Below are positions 1 through 8,510 of a stretch of DNA of 64,000 bases, piece after piece. The position numbers and the translations under genes were made by a program. Under the pieces are notes generated by a model. It was not told the origin of the DNA and did no database searches. It was given only the letters and a program-made list of their open reading frames with translations. The stretch is from positions 4,960,001 to 5,024,000 of the forward strand of contig NZ_CP080377.1 of NCBI RefSeq assembly GCF_019443505.1. The letters run 5' to 3'. The stretch comes from Janthinobacterium sp. PAMC25594 (lineage in GTDB: Bacteria; Pseudomonadota; Gammaproteobacteria; Burkholderiales; Burkholderiaceae_D). Within the stretch, counting starts at the first letter, position 1; every line of letters begins with the position of its first letter.

Positions 1-652
1 CGAAACGCGTGGCGATGCGCGCATGCAGCACGGCGCGGTCGGACGGTTCCAGCGCGAACGACTGCAGCCGGAACGGTAGCACGGTTTTTTCGCGGCGGTC
101 CAGCAGGGCCGACATGGGCTGGCCGGACAGGGCGATGATTTCCAGCGCGCGGCCGATGCGCTGCGCGTCCTGCGGCGCCAGGCGCGCGGCCGTGATGGGA
201 TCTTGTTGCGCCAGGCGCGCATGCATGGCGGGCCAGCCGATGGCGGCCGCGTCTTCTTCCAGCTGGGCGCGCAGCACGGGATCGGCGCCGGGCAAATCGT
301 CGAGGCCATCGGCCAGGCCCTTGAAGTACAGCATGGTGCCGCCGACCAGCAGCGGCAGCTTGCCGCGCGCCGTGATCTCGCTCACCAGGCGCAAGGTATC
401 GTTGCGGAACTGCGCCACGGAATACGCATCGAGCGGGTCGATGATGTCGATCAGGTGATGCGGTACCTGGGCCAGTTCTTCTTGTGACGGCTTGGCCGTG
501 CCGATATCCATGCCCCGGTAGACGAGGGCGGAATCGACGGAGATGATCTCGGACGGAATGGCTTGCGCGATGGCCAGCGCACTGGCCGTCTTGCCGCTGG
601 CCGTGGGGCCCATGATGGCGACGGCCAGGGGGAGGGTATGGGTATTTGTCAT
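1..652 (-). CDS. miaA: tRNA dimethylallyltransferase MiaA (3' end off window)
   Basis: Transfers a dimethylallyl group from DMAPP to the N6 of A37 in tRNAs reading UNN codons. The visible 217 codons start at the ATG whose complement is 650-652. They contain a P-loop (GPTASGKT), the [16 protein letters not shown] and HHLIDIIDP substrate motifs, and [13 protein letters not shown]. The reading frame stays open to the left edge, so roughly the last third of a usual 310-320 residue protein is missing from this window. It lies 80 bp downstream of mutL on the same strand, the arrangement also seen in E. coli. Identification is firm; the 3' end is unknown. Confidence 0.95.
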   Translation of the reverse strand, partial: MTNTHTLPLAVAIMGPTASGKTASALAIAQAIPSEIISVDSALVYRGMDIGTAKPSQEELAQVPHHLIDIIDPLDAYSVAQFRNDTLRLVSEITARGKLPLLVGGTMLYFKGLADGLDDLPGADPVLRAQLEEDAAAIGWPAMHARLAQQDPITAARLAPQDAQRIGRALEIIALSGQPMSALLDRREKTVLPFRLQSFALEPSDRAVLHARIATRF

Positions 653-698
653 GATGCTTTTTTGATGTGCTTGCGATGGGGACCCCAAGGCAAAGGCT

Positions 699-725
699 GG
701 GGTCAGACCCGGCGGGTCTGACCCC
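699..725. repeat. GGGGTC palindromic repeat, copy 1
   Basis: A perfect 12-bp inverted repeat, GGGGTCAGACCC (699-710) and GGGTCTGACCCC (714-725), with a 3-base spacer. It lies between mutL and miaA and has a conserved CAAAGGCT flank on the left. Copies 2 (2648-2674) and 3 (44853-44879) share the design. Copies 1 and 2 bracket mutL in opposite orientation. It could act as a REP-like element or a transcript-stabilising hairpin; no U-run follows, so a simple intrinsic terminator is unlikely. Confidence 0.8.
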
Positions 726-731
726 GGAATT

Positions 732-2633
732 TTATTGCCCGCGCAGGAACAGTTTATCGAGCGCGTTGATCTCGACCTGCACCCAGGTCGGTCGGCCATG
801 GTTGCACTGGTCGGCGCGTTCGGTGCTCTCCATCTGGCGCAGCAGGGCGTTCATTTCCTGCACCGACAGAATGCGGTTGGCGCGCACGGCCGTGTGGCAG
901 GCCAGGGTGCCCAGCAATTCGTTCTGGCGCTCGATCAGCACGCGCGAGCCGCCGTATTCGCGCACGTCGCGCAGCACGTCGCGCGCCAGGGTTTGCGCGT
1001 CGGCGTTTTTCAGCAGGGTCGGCACGGAGCGCACGGCCAGGGTGGTGGGCGACAGGGCGGCGATGTCGAAGCCCAGCGCTTTCAAGGTGTCCTGGTTTTC
1101 ATTTGCCGTCGACACCTCGATGGCATCGGCATAAAACGTCACGGGGATCAGCAAGGATTGCACCTGCATGTCCTGGCCCGAGACCTGCGCCTGCAGCGCG
1201 TTCTTCAGTTGTTCGTACAGGATGCGCTCGTGCGCGGCGTGCATGTCGACCAGCACCAGGCCCTTGGTGTTTTGCGCCAGGATGTAGATGCCGTGCAGCT
1301 GGGCCAGGGCAAAGCCCAGCGGATATTCTTCGCGCGCCATCGCTTCGGGCGAGGCGATGTAGGGCTCCACCTGCGTGACCGGAGAACTGGCGCCGCCGCC
1401 GAACAGGGCGCCGTAGGCCGCCGTGTCTTGCCCCACGCCGGGCGCGTCGGCAAAGAAGGGGCGGGCCGCGCCGGGCGAGGCTGGTGCAAAGGTATTCGTG
1501 AATTGCGCGCCGAACGAGGTTTGCGTCTGTTCGCGGCGCCAGATGCCTGGGCTGCCCGTGCCCGAGCCGCTGTCGCCACTCAGGGTGGAGGCGGCCGGCA
1601 GCGGTGCCGGCACGCTGCCGAAGGCCGTGGCCGAGGTTTGCGCCAGCGCGCGCTGCACCGCATGGAAGACGAACTGGTGCACGGAGCGGCTGTCGCGGAA
1701 GCGCACTTCGATCTTCGACGGGTGCACGTTGACGTCCACCAGGGCCGGGTCGAGGTCGAGCGCCAGCACGTAGGATGGGAAGCGGTCGCCGTGCAGCACG
1801 TCTTGATACGCCATGCGCACGGCATGCACGAGCAGCTTGTCGCGCACGAAGCGGCCATTGACGTAGAAGAACTGGCCATCGGCGCGCGCCTTGGAGGCCG
1901 TCGGCAAGCCGGCAAAGCCGTGAATGCGCAGCGTGCCGGCCGACTCGTCCAGCGCCAGGCGCGCCTCGGCGAAGTCATTGCCGAGGATGTGGGCGCTGCG
2001 CTTGGCCAGTTCGCAGATATTCCACTGGTCGATGGTGCGGCCGTTGTGCGACAGCGAGAACGACACGTCCGGTCGCGCCAGGGCGATGCGGCGCACGACT
2101 TCGGCGCAGTGGCCGTATTCCGTCTGCTCGGATTTGAGGAACTTGCGCCGCGCGGGCGTGTTGAAATACAGGTCTTGCACGTCGACCGTGGTGCCGTGCG
2201 CGCCCGACGACGGCGAGACGCTGCCGTTGTGCGAGCCGACGATTTCCCACGCATGGGCGGCGTCCGCCGTGCGCGAGGTCAAGGTGACGGCGGCCACCGA
2301 GGCGATCGAGGCCAGCGCCTCGCCGCGAAAGCCCAGGGTGCCCACGTTTTCCAGGTCGCTTAATGACGTGATCTTCGAGGTGGCGTGGCGCGCCAGGGCC
2401 AGCGGCAGCTGGTCTTTATCGATGCCGCGCCCGTTGTCGGTGATGGCGATGCGTTTCACGCCCCCTTCTTCCAGCCGCACGGTGATCTGCGTGGCGCCCG
2501 AATCGAGCGCGTTTTCCAGCAGCTCCTTGACCACGGCCGATGGCCGCTCGACCACCTCGCCGGCGGCGATTTGCGAAATCAACTGGTCAGGCAGGGCCTG
2601 GATCGGGCGGTGGGGCGTGATGGGAGCGTTCAT
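732..2633 (-). CDS. mutL: DNA mismatch repair protein MutL
   Basis: MutL couples MutS mismatch recognition to downstream excision. The 633-residue protein has the N-terminal GHKL ATPase motifs in order: [11 protein letters not shown] near residue 40, DNGRGI near 67 and [13 protein letters not shown] near 100. A proline/glycine-rich linker of about 100 residues follows, then the C-terminal dimerisation domain. That domain carries [12 protein letters not shown] and CNHGRP, resembling the DQHAxxERxxYE and CxHGRP metal-binding motifs of MutL proteins with endonuclease activity, with Met in place of the usual Gln. Length and start ([20 protein letters not shown]) are normal for the family. It is flanked on both sides by inverted copies of the same palindromic repeat. 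Confidence 0.97.
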   Translation of the reverse strand: MNAPITPHRPIQALPDQLISQIAAGEVVERPSAVVKELLENALDSGATQITVRLEEGGVKRIAITDNGRGIDKDQLPLALARHATSKITSLSDLENVGTLGFRGEALASIASVAAVTLTSRTADAAHAWEIVGSHNGSVSPSSGAHGTTVDVQDLYFNTPARRKFLKSEQTEYGHCAEVVRRIALARPDVSFSLSHNGRTIDQWNICELAKRSAHILGNDFAEARLALDESAGTLRIHGFAGLPTASKARADGQFFYVNGRFVRDKLLVHAVRMAYQDVLHGDRFPSYVLALDLDPALVDVNVHPSKIEVRFRDSRSVHQFVFHAVQRALAQTSATAFGSVPAPLPAASTLSGDSGSGTGSPGIWRREQTQTSFGAQFTNTFAPASPGAARPFFADAPGVGQDTAAYGALFGGGASSPVTQVEPYIASPEAMAREEYPLGFALAQLHGIYILAQNTKGLVLVDMHAAHERILYEQLKNALQAQVSGQDMQVQSLLIPVTFYADAIEVSTANENQDTLKALGFDIAALSPTTLAVRSVPTLLKNADAQTLARDVLRDVREYGGSRVLIERQNELLGTLACHTAVRANRILSVQEMNALLRQMESTERADQCNHGRPTWVQVEINALDKLFLRGQ

Positions 2634-2647
2634 GCGGTAATTATACC

Positions 2648-2674
2648 GGGGTCAGACCCGTCGGGTCTGACCCC
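2648..2674. repeat. GGGGTC palindromic repeat, copy 2
   Basis: Perfect inverted repeat GGGGTCAGACCC (2648-2659) / GGGTCTGACCCC (2663-2674), followed on the right by AGCCCTTGTTCTTGG. That tail is the reverse complement of the left flank of copy 1, so this copy is inverted relative to it. It lies 14 bp upstream of the mutL start codon, between mutL and the cyclophilin gene. Confidence 0.8.
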
Positions 2675-2702
2675 AGCCCTTGTTCTTGGGCTAAAAGTTG
2701 GC

Positions 2703-3641
2703 CTACTTCCCCACCTCCCGCACCGGTATCGGCGCATTGCACAGGTCGACGTGGCCGGCCGTGACCTTGCTCCACGGGCCGCCGCGGTGACGCTGGGCTT
2801 CCAGCACGGCCTGGTAGGCGGCGCTGTCGGTGCGCATCACTTCCAGGTTCGCGCGCTGCTCGGGCGGCACGCTGGCGGCCAGACGGATGGCCTTGATCGG
2901 CACGTTTTTCTCGGGGCTGTCATAAAAACCCATGGGAGCCGTGCCGCGTGGCAGGGTCGACAGCAATGGCATGCCGGCGACGACCCGGCCGACGACGGTG
3001 ATGTCGCGGTCCAGGTGGCGCGGCGACTGGCCGATGACGGCATACAGCTCGGTGCCGCCGCCGCTGTCGCTGGCACTGTCGCGGCCTACGCCGACGGTGG
3101 CATAGCAATGCGTGAGCCAGGCCGTGCCGGTTTTCGGATCGCGCGCGGACGGGAAGCCGTTCGAATGGCCCACTTGCGGCGCATAGCCATCGACGTCCGG
3201 CAGGCGCGTGAAGCTCTTGATGTTTGTCAAAGGGACCGTGAATTCGCCGGGCAGGGTGCGCCGGGCATGCCGGATCGGCTTGGGATTTTTCTCGTTCGGA
3301 TCGCCCCACTGCGCCACCCAGTTGTCCTGCGCGCGCGTGATGGCCAGGCCGTCGTAATACTGTTCGGCGACCAGGGCCTTGATATTGGCCACGTGCTTCG
3401 GCGCGAAGTCGGGCGCCAGTTCGATCACCACGCGGCCTGAGGGGATGTCCATGTACAGGGTGTTGTCCGGGTCCAGCGCACGCCAGTCGGACGGTTTCGA
3501 GGCCTTGATCACGTCGGCCAAGGTCGCCTTGGGGGGCAGTTCGGCGGGCGCCTTGATCTGGACAGGCGCCGCGTGGACGGACAGCTGGGCAAGGCCCAGC
3601 ACGGTGGCCAGGGTCAGGCCGCTCAGTGAATGCAAATACAT
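2703..3641 (-). CDS. Exported cyclophilin-type peptidyl-prolyl isomerase
   Basis: Predicted periplasmic cyclophilin-fold protein of 312 residues, assisting folding at prolyl bonds if active. The chosen start (complement of 3639-3641) is preceded by GGAGAG and gives a clean signal peptide, [20 protein letters not shown], ending at VHA-AP; an upstream in-frame Met at 3749 would bury it. The core has [40 protein letters not shown] and a late VVGRVVAGM. The usual catalytic FHR is ITR here and the usual Phe of GFMxQ is Trp, while Arg and Gln are retained. It is larger than simple PpiA (about 190 residues), with an insertion and a C-terminal extension. Family assignment is firm, activity less so. 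Confidence 0.85.
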   Translation of the reverse strand: MYLHSLSGLTLATVLGLAQLSVHAAPVQIKAPAELPPKATLADVIKASKPSDWRALDPDNTLYMDIPSGRVVIELAPDFAPKHVANIKALVAEQYYDGLAITRAQDNWVAQWGDPNEKNPKPIRHARRTLPGEFTVPLTNIKSFTRLPDVDGYAPQVGHSNGFPSARDPKTGTAWLTHCYATVGVGRDSASDSGGGTELYAVIGQSPRHLDRDITVVGRVVAGMPLLSTLPRGTAPMGFYDSPEKNVPIKAIRLAASVPPEQRANLEVMRTDSAAYQAVLEAQRHRGGPWSKVTAGHVDLCNAPIPVREVGK

Positions 3642-3889
3642 ATTCTCTCCTGGTCGGCGCGGATTGCACCGGTCAGAAAGTGTATACCGGAATGGCAATA
3701 TTTCGTTGGAAAAACATTGCACATCGTAATCCTGAGAGTAGCCCGCCACTGCGGCGTTTCCTTAACCTTTACTTAAATTGCCACGCGCGCAAGGGCGGCA
3801 CATAATTAATCCTGAAATATCGGGCCGGGGACTGCCGTTGCGCTGGCCGGGTGGTGTATGATTCCGCCGCTACCTTTAGGGAAAAATAT

Positions 3890-4540
3890 ATGGATTTTGT
3901 GCAATTCCTCGACATGATCGTGCATGTCGACAAGACGCTGGGTCTCTTGATCGAGCAGTACGGTACCCTCGTGTATGCAGTGCTGTTTGCCATTATTTTT
4001 TGCGAGACAGGCCTCGTGGTGCTGTTCTTCTTCCCTGGGGATACCTTGTTGTTTATCGCCGGCGCGTTTTGTGCGACGGGACAGATGCACCTGGGCTTGC
4101 TGATCGCCTTGCTGGTGACGGCCGCCGTGACGGGCAACACGCTCAATTACTGGATAGGCGAGGCCATCGGGCAAAGGGTGTTTACCCATGATTACCGCTG
4201 GATCAACAAGGATGCCATGCGCCGCACGCATGAATTCTTTGAAAAGCATGGCGGCAAGACCATCATCCTGGCCCGTTTCGTGCCGGTGGTGCGCACCTTC
4301 GCCCCCTTCGTGGCCGGCATTTCCGACATGACGCATGCGCGCTTCCAGATGTACAACGTGACGGGCGCCCTGTTATGGGTGGTCGGTCTGGTGACGGCGG
4401 GCTACTTCTTCGGCAATATCCCGTGGATCCGCGACCACCTGACCTTGATCGTGCTGATCGGTGTCGGCGCCGCCGTGGTGCCGGTGGTACTGGGCGGCAT
4501 GTGGAAACTCTACAAGCGCATGGTCGGCAAGTCGGCCTGA
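3890..4540 (+). CDS. DedA family inner-membrane protein
   Basis: A 216-residue polytopic membrane protein of the DedA/SNARE-associated family, whose members act in membrane homeostasis and undecaprenyl-phosphate or phospholipid flipping. Diagnostic stretches are FFPGDTLLFIAGAF near residue 45 and KHGGKTIILARFVPVVRTFAPFVAG near 120-145, including the conserved R-V-P-R-T-F-P cluster. The start at 3890 (MDFVQFLDMIV) follows TAGGGA; an in-frame Met at 3851 is less well placed. A strong hairpin at 4551-4596 follows the stop. It diverges from the cyclophilin gene. Substrate unknown. Confidence 0.93.
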   Translation: MDFVQFLDMIVHVDKTLGLLIEQYGTLVYAVLFAIIFCETGLVVLFFFPGDTLLFIAGAFCATGQMHLGLLIALLVTAAVTGNTLNYWIGEAIGQRVFTHDYRWINKDAMRRTHEFFEKHGGKTIILARFVPVVRTFAPFVAGISDMTHARFQMYNVTGALLWVVGLVTAGYFFGNIPWIRDHLTLIVLIGVGAAVVPVVLGGMWKLYKRMVGKSA

Positions 4541-4550
4541 CGCTGCGTCG

Positions 4551-4596
4551 ATCCAGGGCAAGCACGCTGCGGCGCCGTCCGCAGCTGGCCCTGGAT
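4551..4596 (+). terminator. Hairpin terminator after dedA
   Basis: Nested inverted repeats: outer arms ATCCAGGGC (4551-4559) and GCCCTGGAT (4588-4596), inner arms GCTGCGG and CCGCAGC. They start 10 bp after the dedA stop and are followed by a T-rich stretch. Likely transcription terminator; the T-run is imperfect. Confidence 0.6.
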
Positions 4597-4695
4597 TAAC
4601 TTTCTTCTCCGCATTTCTGTTTTACTCCCCCGCTGATTCAAGTTTTCTTGCTTACCAGCCGTAAACAAGAGGGTATTCTCACTTTCTGGATTTCC

Positions 4696-5736
4696 ATGCG
4701 ACATTTGAGCGCCCTGTTAGCTTGCAGCCTTGCCGCGATGACGGCCATGGCAAGCGCCAAAGATGCCCCCGCTGCGGCGAGCGCCAGCGCATCCGCGCCG
4801 ATGTCGGCGTCGGCGCGCGCGGCCGCCATGAAAACCCTGACCGAATCGGTGAAGGGGAAGGAGGGCAAGGAGGTCAAGGCGCCTGTCGTCGTCGCGCCTA
4901 CGGCGCGCGAGAAGGAAGAAGCGGCTGAAGTCGACCTGTCCGAACGTATCGCGGTGCGCCTGGCGGAAATGCGCGCCACCCAGGCGGCCCGCGCCGCCGC
5001 CCGCGCCAAGCGCGCCGCGGTGGTGAAGGCCGCGCCACCACCACCACTTCCTGTGGCGCGCGGCACGCACTGGTCGTACGAGGGCGACAGCGGCCCGGTC
5101 AACTGGAGCAAGATCAATGTCGACTGGGCCAAGTGCGGCAATGGCAGCCGCCAGTCGCCGATCGATATCCGCGATGGCATGAAAGTGGAACTCGAGCAGA
5201 TCAGCTTTGACTACCACCCGTCATCGTTCAATGTGGTCGACAATGGCCACACGGTGCAGGTGGGCGTGAGTGGCGGCAATTACATCACGGTGCAGAACCG
5301 CATGTTCGAGCTGCAGCAATTCCATTTCCATCGCCCGTCCGAAGAGCGCATCAATGGCAAGGCATTCGAGATGGTGGTGCACCTGGTGCACCGCGATGCG
5401 GAAGGCCGGCTGGCCGTGCTGGCCCTGCTGCTGGAACGCGGTGCGCCGCAAGCGACCATCCAGACGGTGTGGAATAACCTGCCGCTGGAAAAATTCGAGA
5501 CCATGCAACCGACCATCCTGCTCGATCCGGCCGAGATGCTGCCGGCGCGGCGCGATTACTACACGTATATGGGGTCGCTGACTTCGCCGCCGTGCAGCGA
5601 GGGCGTGCTGTGGCTGGTGATGAAGCAGCCGGTGCAGGCGTCGCCGGCGCAGATGGCGTTGTTCAGCCGTTTGTATCCGCTCAATGCGCGTCCGGTGCAA
5701 GCCGGTAATGGACGCATCATCAAGGAATCGAATTAA
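4696..5736 (+). CDS. Alpha-class carbonic anhydrase, exported
   Basis: Hydrates CO2 to bicarbonate, probably in the periplasm. The start at 4696 gives a signal peptide (MRHLSALLACSLAAMTAMASA) and 346 residues; an in-frame Met at 4648 would only add a non-signal leader. After the signal come about 110 residues rich in Ala, Lys and Glu with coiled-coil character and a short Pro run. The catalytic domain begins near HWSYEGDSGPVNWSK and shows the zinc-ligand segment QQFHFHRPSEE (about residue 207), the third-ligand strand MVVHLVHRD, and SPPCSEGVLWLVMKQPV. The Ala/Lys-rich linker is unusual for the class. Its stop overlaps that of the convergent mutarotase gene. Confidence 0.93.
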   Translation: MRHLSALLACSLAAMTAMASAKDAPAAASASASAPMSASARAAAMKTLTESVKGKEGKEVKAPVVVAPTAREKEEAAEVDLSERIAVRLAEMRATQAARAAARAKRAAVVKAAPPPPLPVARGTHWSYEGDSGPVNWSKINVDWAKCGNGSRQSPIDIRDGMKVELEQISFDYHPSSFNVVDNGHTVQVGVSGGNYITVQNRMFELQQFHFHRPSEERINGKAFEMVVHLVHRDAEGRLAVLALLLERGAPQATIQTVWNNLPLEKFETMQPTILLDPAEMLPARRDYYTYMGSLTSPPCSEGVLWLVMKQPVQASPAQMALFSRLYPLNARPVQAGNGRIIKESN

Positions 5737-6569
5737 ACGAATTTCAGGCGCTGGCGGCCGCTCCATGCGGCGCCGGCGGCCAGCATATCGGGCTGGATCA
5801 GCGCAGGTTCGATGCAGATGAAGCGCTGGTATTCGTCGTCGGCCAGGTCGGGCAGGGCGGCCGCGTCCTGCGCGCCGGGGTTCCACACGACGGCATCCGT
5901 AAAACCCTGCTGCTCCAGGCGCAAGGTGTGGCCGCCAGACTGCAGGTGCAAGGCGCCCGGCAGCTGGTAATAGATGCGGTCCAGCTTGTCCGAAAATTGC
6001 AGCTCCTCTTCCGCCTGCAAGGCATCTTGCGGCGTCTCGTCCGAATAGCGCACGCGCTGCAGGCCTTTGATGCGCGCTTCGCTCAATTGATCGATCGCAA
6101 AATAGCTGTGCAGGGCGGCCGAGAACGGAAACGCCTGCTCGCCCGTGTTGTGCACGGACAGGTTCAACTCCAGCGACCGCGCCTTGACGGCCACGCGCAG
6201 GCGCAGGGTGAAGGCCCAGGGCCAAGTGGTGGCGATGGCGTCCGGCAGGTCCGTGTGATGCAGGATGAATTGCGCCCATGCGGCGCCATCGGCGTCGCCC
6301 GTCGATTCCAGCTGCCAGGTCGCCACGCGCGCAAAGCCGTGGCGCATGCCCGTGCCGCGCGCGCCGAACTGGGGGAAGATCACGGGTACGCCGCCACGGA
6401 TGGCGCGGCTGCCGTCGAGCGCGGAATCGCGGCTGCAGAACAGGCGCTCCTGGCCATCGCTGGTCTGCCACGCGACCAGGTGGCCGCCGTACAGGGTGAC
6501 GGTGGCCTGCGCGCCATCGGAGGCGCGGATGGTCACGGCCGGCAATTGGCCAAAAGTACTCTTGTTCAT
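5733..6569 (-). CDS. D-hexose-6-phosphate mutarotase (YeaD family)
   Basis: Aldose-1-epimerase-fold protein of 278 residues, expected to interconvert alpha and beta anomers of hexose 6-phosphates. Recognisable segments are GGHLVAWQTSDGQERLFCS, IRGGVPVIFPQFG (the YeaD hallmark), RHGFARVATWQLE and a C-terminal FICIEPALIQP region. It is transcribed away from the amidase gene with only 13 bp between them, so it may be read through from tsaE-amiC. Its stop codon overlaps that of the convergent carbonic anhydrase gene. Confidence 0.9.
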   Translation of the reverse strand: MNKSTFGQLPAVTIRASDGAQATVTLYGGHLVAWQTSDGQERLFCSRDSALDGSRAIRGGVPVIFPQFGARGTGMRHGFARVATWQLESTGDADGAAWAQFILHHTDLPDAIATTWPWAFTLRLRVAVKARSLELNLSVHNTGEQAFPFSAALHSYFAIDQLSEARIKGLQRVRYSDETPQDALQAEEELQFSDKLDRIYYQLPGALHLQSGGHTLRLEQQGFTDAVVWNPGAQDAAALPDLADDEYQRFICIEPALIQPDMLAAGAAWSGRQRLKFV

Positions 6570-6582
6570 GCGGATGTCCCTG

Positions 6583-7980
6583 TCAGGTCAGACGGCTTTT
6601 CGCCAGCGGCGGATTCTTGGCGAAGTAATTCTTGATGCCCGTGACGATGGCGTCGGCCATCTGGTCCTGGTAGCCATTGTCGGTCAGCTTGGCTTCTTCT
6701 TCCGGATTCGAGATGAAGGCTGTCTCGATCAGGATGGACGGGATGTCGGGCGCTTTCAGCACGGCGAAGCCGGCCTGCTCGACGGAGCCCTTGTGCAGGC
6801 GGTTGATGCCGCCGATTTCGCGCAGCACGGCCTTGCCCAGCTTCATGCTGTCATTGATCTGCGCCGTCGTCGACAGATCGAGCAGCACGCTGGCCAGTTG
6901 CTTGTCGTGGTTTTTCACGTTCACGCCGCCGATCAGGTCGGCCTGGTTTTCCTTGTTGGCCAGCCAGCGCGCGGCCGTCGAGGTGGCACCCTTTTCGGAC
7001 AGCACGAAGACGGACGAGCCGCGCGCCGTCGGCTGGATGAACGCATCGGCGTGGATGGAGACGAACAGGTCGGCCTGCACCTTGCGCGCCTTTTCCACGC
7101 GCATGCCCAGCGGGACGAAGAAATCGGCGTCGCGCGTGAGCATGACGCGCATGTTCGGTTGCAGTTCCAGCTTGGTCTTGAGGCGCTTGGCAATGGCCAG
7201 CACCACGTCTTTTTCGCGGCTGCCGCGGCTGCCCATGGCGCCCGGGTCTTCGCCGCCGTGGCCAGGGTCGAGCGCGATGGTAATCATGCGCACCACTTTC
7301 TGGCCCGGCAGCGGGCGCGCTTCGGGGCGCTGTTCCGGGCGGATATCTGGCACGGGCGGCACGATGGACGCCACCGGCGGCGCGACGGCCACGGGCGGCT
7401 TGCCGCTGTCGGGCAGGGGCAGCGCGGGCGGCGGCGTATGCGTGTCGGACATCAAGGGCTTGGCGGGATCGCTCGACCAGTCGCCCTTTTCGATCATCTG
7501 CGCGATCAGGTCCGGCTCGTGCACGGGATACAGGTCGAAGATCAGGCGGTGGTTGTAGGAGCCGGCCGGCGGCAGGGTAAACAGCTGCGGCGTGACTTCT
7601 TCTTTCAGGTCGAACACCAGGCGCACCACGTTGGGCCGGTTCTGGCCCACGCGCACCTGCTTGATGTACGGGTCGTTCGACTGGATCTTCGCCACCAGGC
7701 CCTTCAAGGTGGGATTGAGCTCGAGTCCTTCGATGTCGACCACCAGCCGTTCCGGGTCCTTGACGATGAAGTGGGTCGCCTTGAGGATGCTGTCGTTTTC
7801 CAGGGTGACGCGCGTGTAGTCCTCGGCCGGCCAGACGCGCACGGCGAGAATTTGCGCCGCCATCGCCGACATGGGCGCGAACACGGACAACAGCAGGGTG
7901 CCGCCGGCCTTGAGTACCGTGCGCCGGGTGATGGGCGAGGAAATCAAAGGTTCGGGGCGAATTTGAGACGGTGAAGGCAT
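6583..7980 (-). CDS. amiC: N-acetylmuramoyl-L-alanine amidase (AmiC/AmiB type)
   Basis: Cell-wall amidase that cuts the peptide from glycan during daughter-cell separation. The 465-residue protein begins with a twin-arginine-type signal (TRRTVLKAGG), then an AMIN domain (about residues 40-150) for envelope targeting, a long Pro-rich linker, and an Amidase_3 domain. The catalytic zinc motifs are present: DPGHGGEDPG, SREKDVVLAIAKRLK, SIHADAF and the late SILIETAFISNPEEE glutamate. It overlaps the 3' end of tsaE by 37 bp. By position it matches E. coli amiB (tsaE-amiB-mutL-miaA); the Tat-type signal resembles AmiC. Confidence 0.95.
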   Translation of the reverse strand: MPSPSQIRPEPLISSPITRRTVLKAGGTLLLSVFAPMSAMAAQILAVRVWPAEDYTRVTLENDSILKATHFIVKDPERLVVDIEGLELNPTLKGLVAKIQSNDPYIKQVRVGQNRPNVVRLVFDLKEEVTPQLFTLPPAGSYNHRLIFDLYPVHEPDLIAQMIEKGDWSSDPAKPLMSDTHTPPPALPLPDSGKPPVAVAPPVASIVPPVPDIRPEQRPEARPLPGQKVVRMITIALDPGHGGEDPGAMGSRGSREKDVVLAIAKRLKTKLELQPNMRVMLTRDADFFVPLGMRVEKARKVQADLFVSIHADAFIQPTARGSSVFVLSEKGATSTAARWLANKENQADLIGGVNVKNHDKQLASVLLDLSTTAQINDSMKLGKAVLREIGGINRLHKGSVEQAGFAVLKAPDIPSILIETAFISNPEEEAKLTDNGYQDQMADAIVTGIKNYFAKNPPLAKSRLT

Positions 7981-8432
7981 GACAGACCCAATTCAGAAGA
8001 CGCTTGCAATTCTACATCACGTCCTGTACCCGCAACGTTCAAATAAATATTCAGGTCGGCCGGTGGCAGCACCGGGTCGGCTTTCTCGGGCCATTCGACG
8101 ATGCAGATATTGCGCCCGTCGAAGTCTTCGCGAAAACCGGCATCGAGAAATTCCTCGGCACTGCCCATGCGGTACAGGTCGAAGTGGATGACGTTGACGC
8201 TCTGGCCATCGAGTTGCACCGTGTACGGTTCGGACAAGGTATAGGTGGGGCTTTTCACGTGGCCCGCATGGCCGGCCGCGTGCAGCAGCGCGCGCGTGAG
8301 GGCTGTCTTGCCGGCCCCCAGGTCGCCGTGCAGATAGATCGCCAGGCCGGGCGCCAGTGCGCGCGCCAGCGCGGCGCCCAGCGCGGCGGTGCCGGCTTCG
8401 TCGTGGAGGTGGGCTTTGAAGTGTTCGGTCAT
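7944..8432 (-). CDS. tsaE: tRNA t6A modification ATPase TsaE
   Basis: P-loop ATPase supporting threonylcarbamoyl transfer to A37 of ANN-reading tRNAs by the TsaB-TsaD complex; tsaD is also in this window at 61-62 kb. The 162-residue protein has Walker A GDLGAGKTALTRALL near residue 37, SPTYTLSEPY, HFDLYRM, and ICIVEWPEKAD, all family hallmarks. It is the first gene of a leftward pair with amiC, and diverges from queG across a 78-bp promoter region. Confidence 0.95.
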   Translation of the reverse strand: MTEHFKAHLHDEAGTAALGAALARALAPGLAIYLHGDLGAGKTALTRALLHAAGHAGHVKSPTYTLSEPYTVQLDGQSVNVIHFDLYRMGSAEEFLDAGFREDFDGRNICIVEWPEKADPVLPPADLNIYLNVAGTGRDVELQASSELGLSCLHRLKFAPNL

Positions 8433-8510
8433 GATCTTCGGTATCGCATAAAATGGAGGCTGCTGTCATTGTAACCGCCCGCGCGCCTGCCGTTTTCCGT
8501 AAAGTTCCCT

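Noticed and set aside
735..2363. A 542-codon open frame on the + strand opposite mutL
   Set aside because: Antisense shadow of a GC-rich gene. The product is rich in His/Arg/Gln/Gly with no domain, while the minus-strand frame is full-length MutL.
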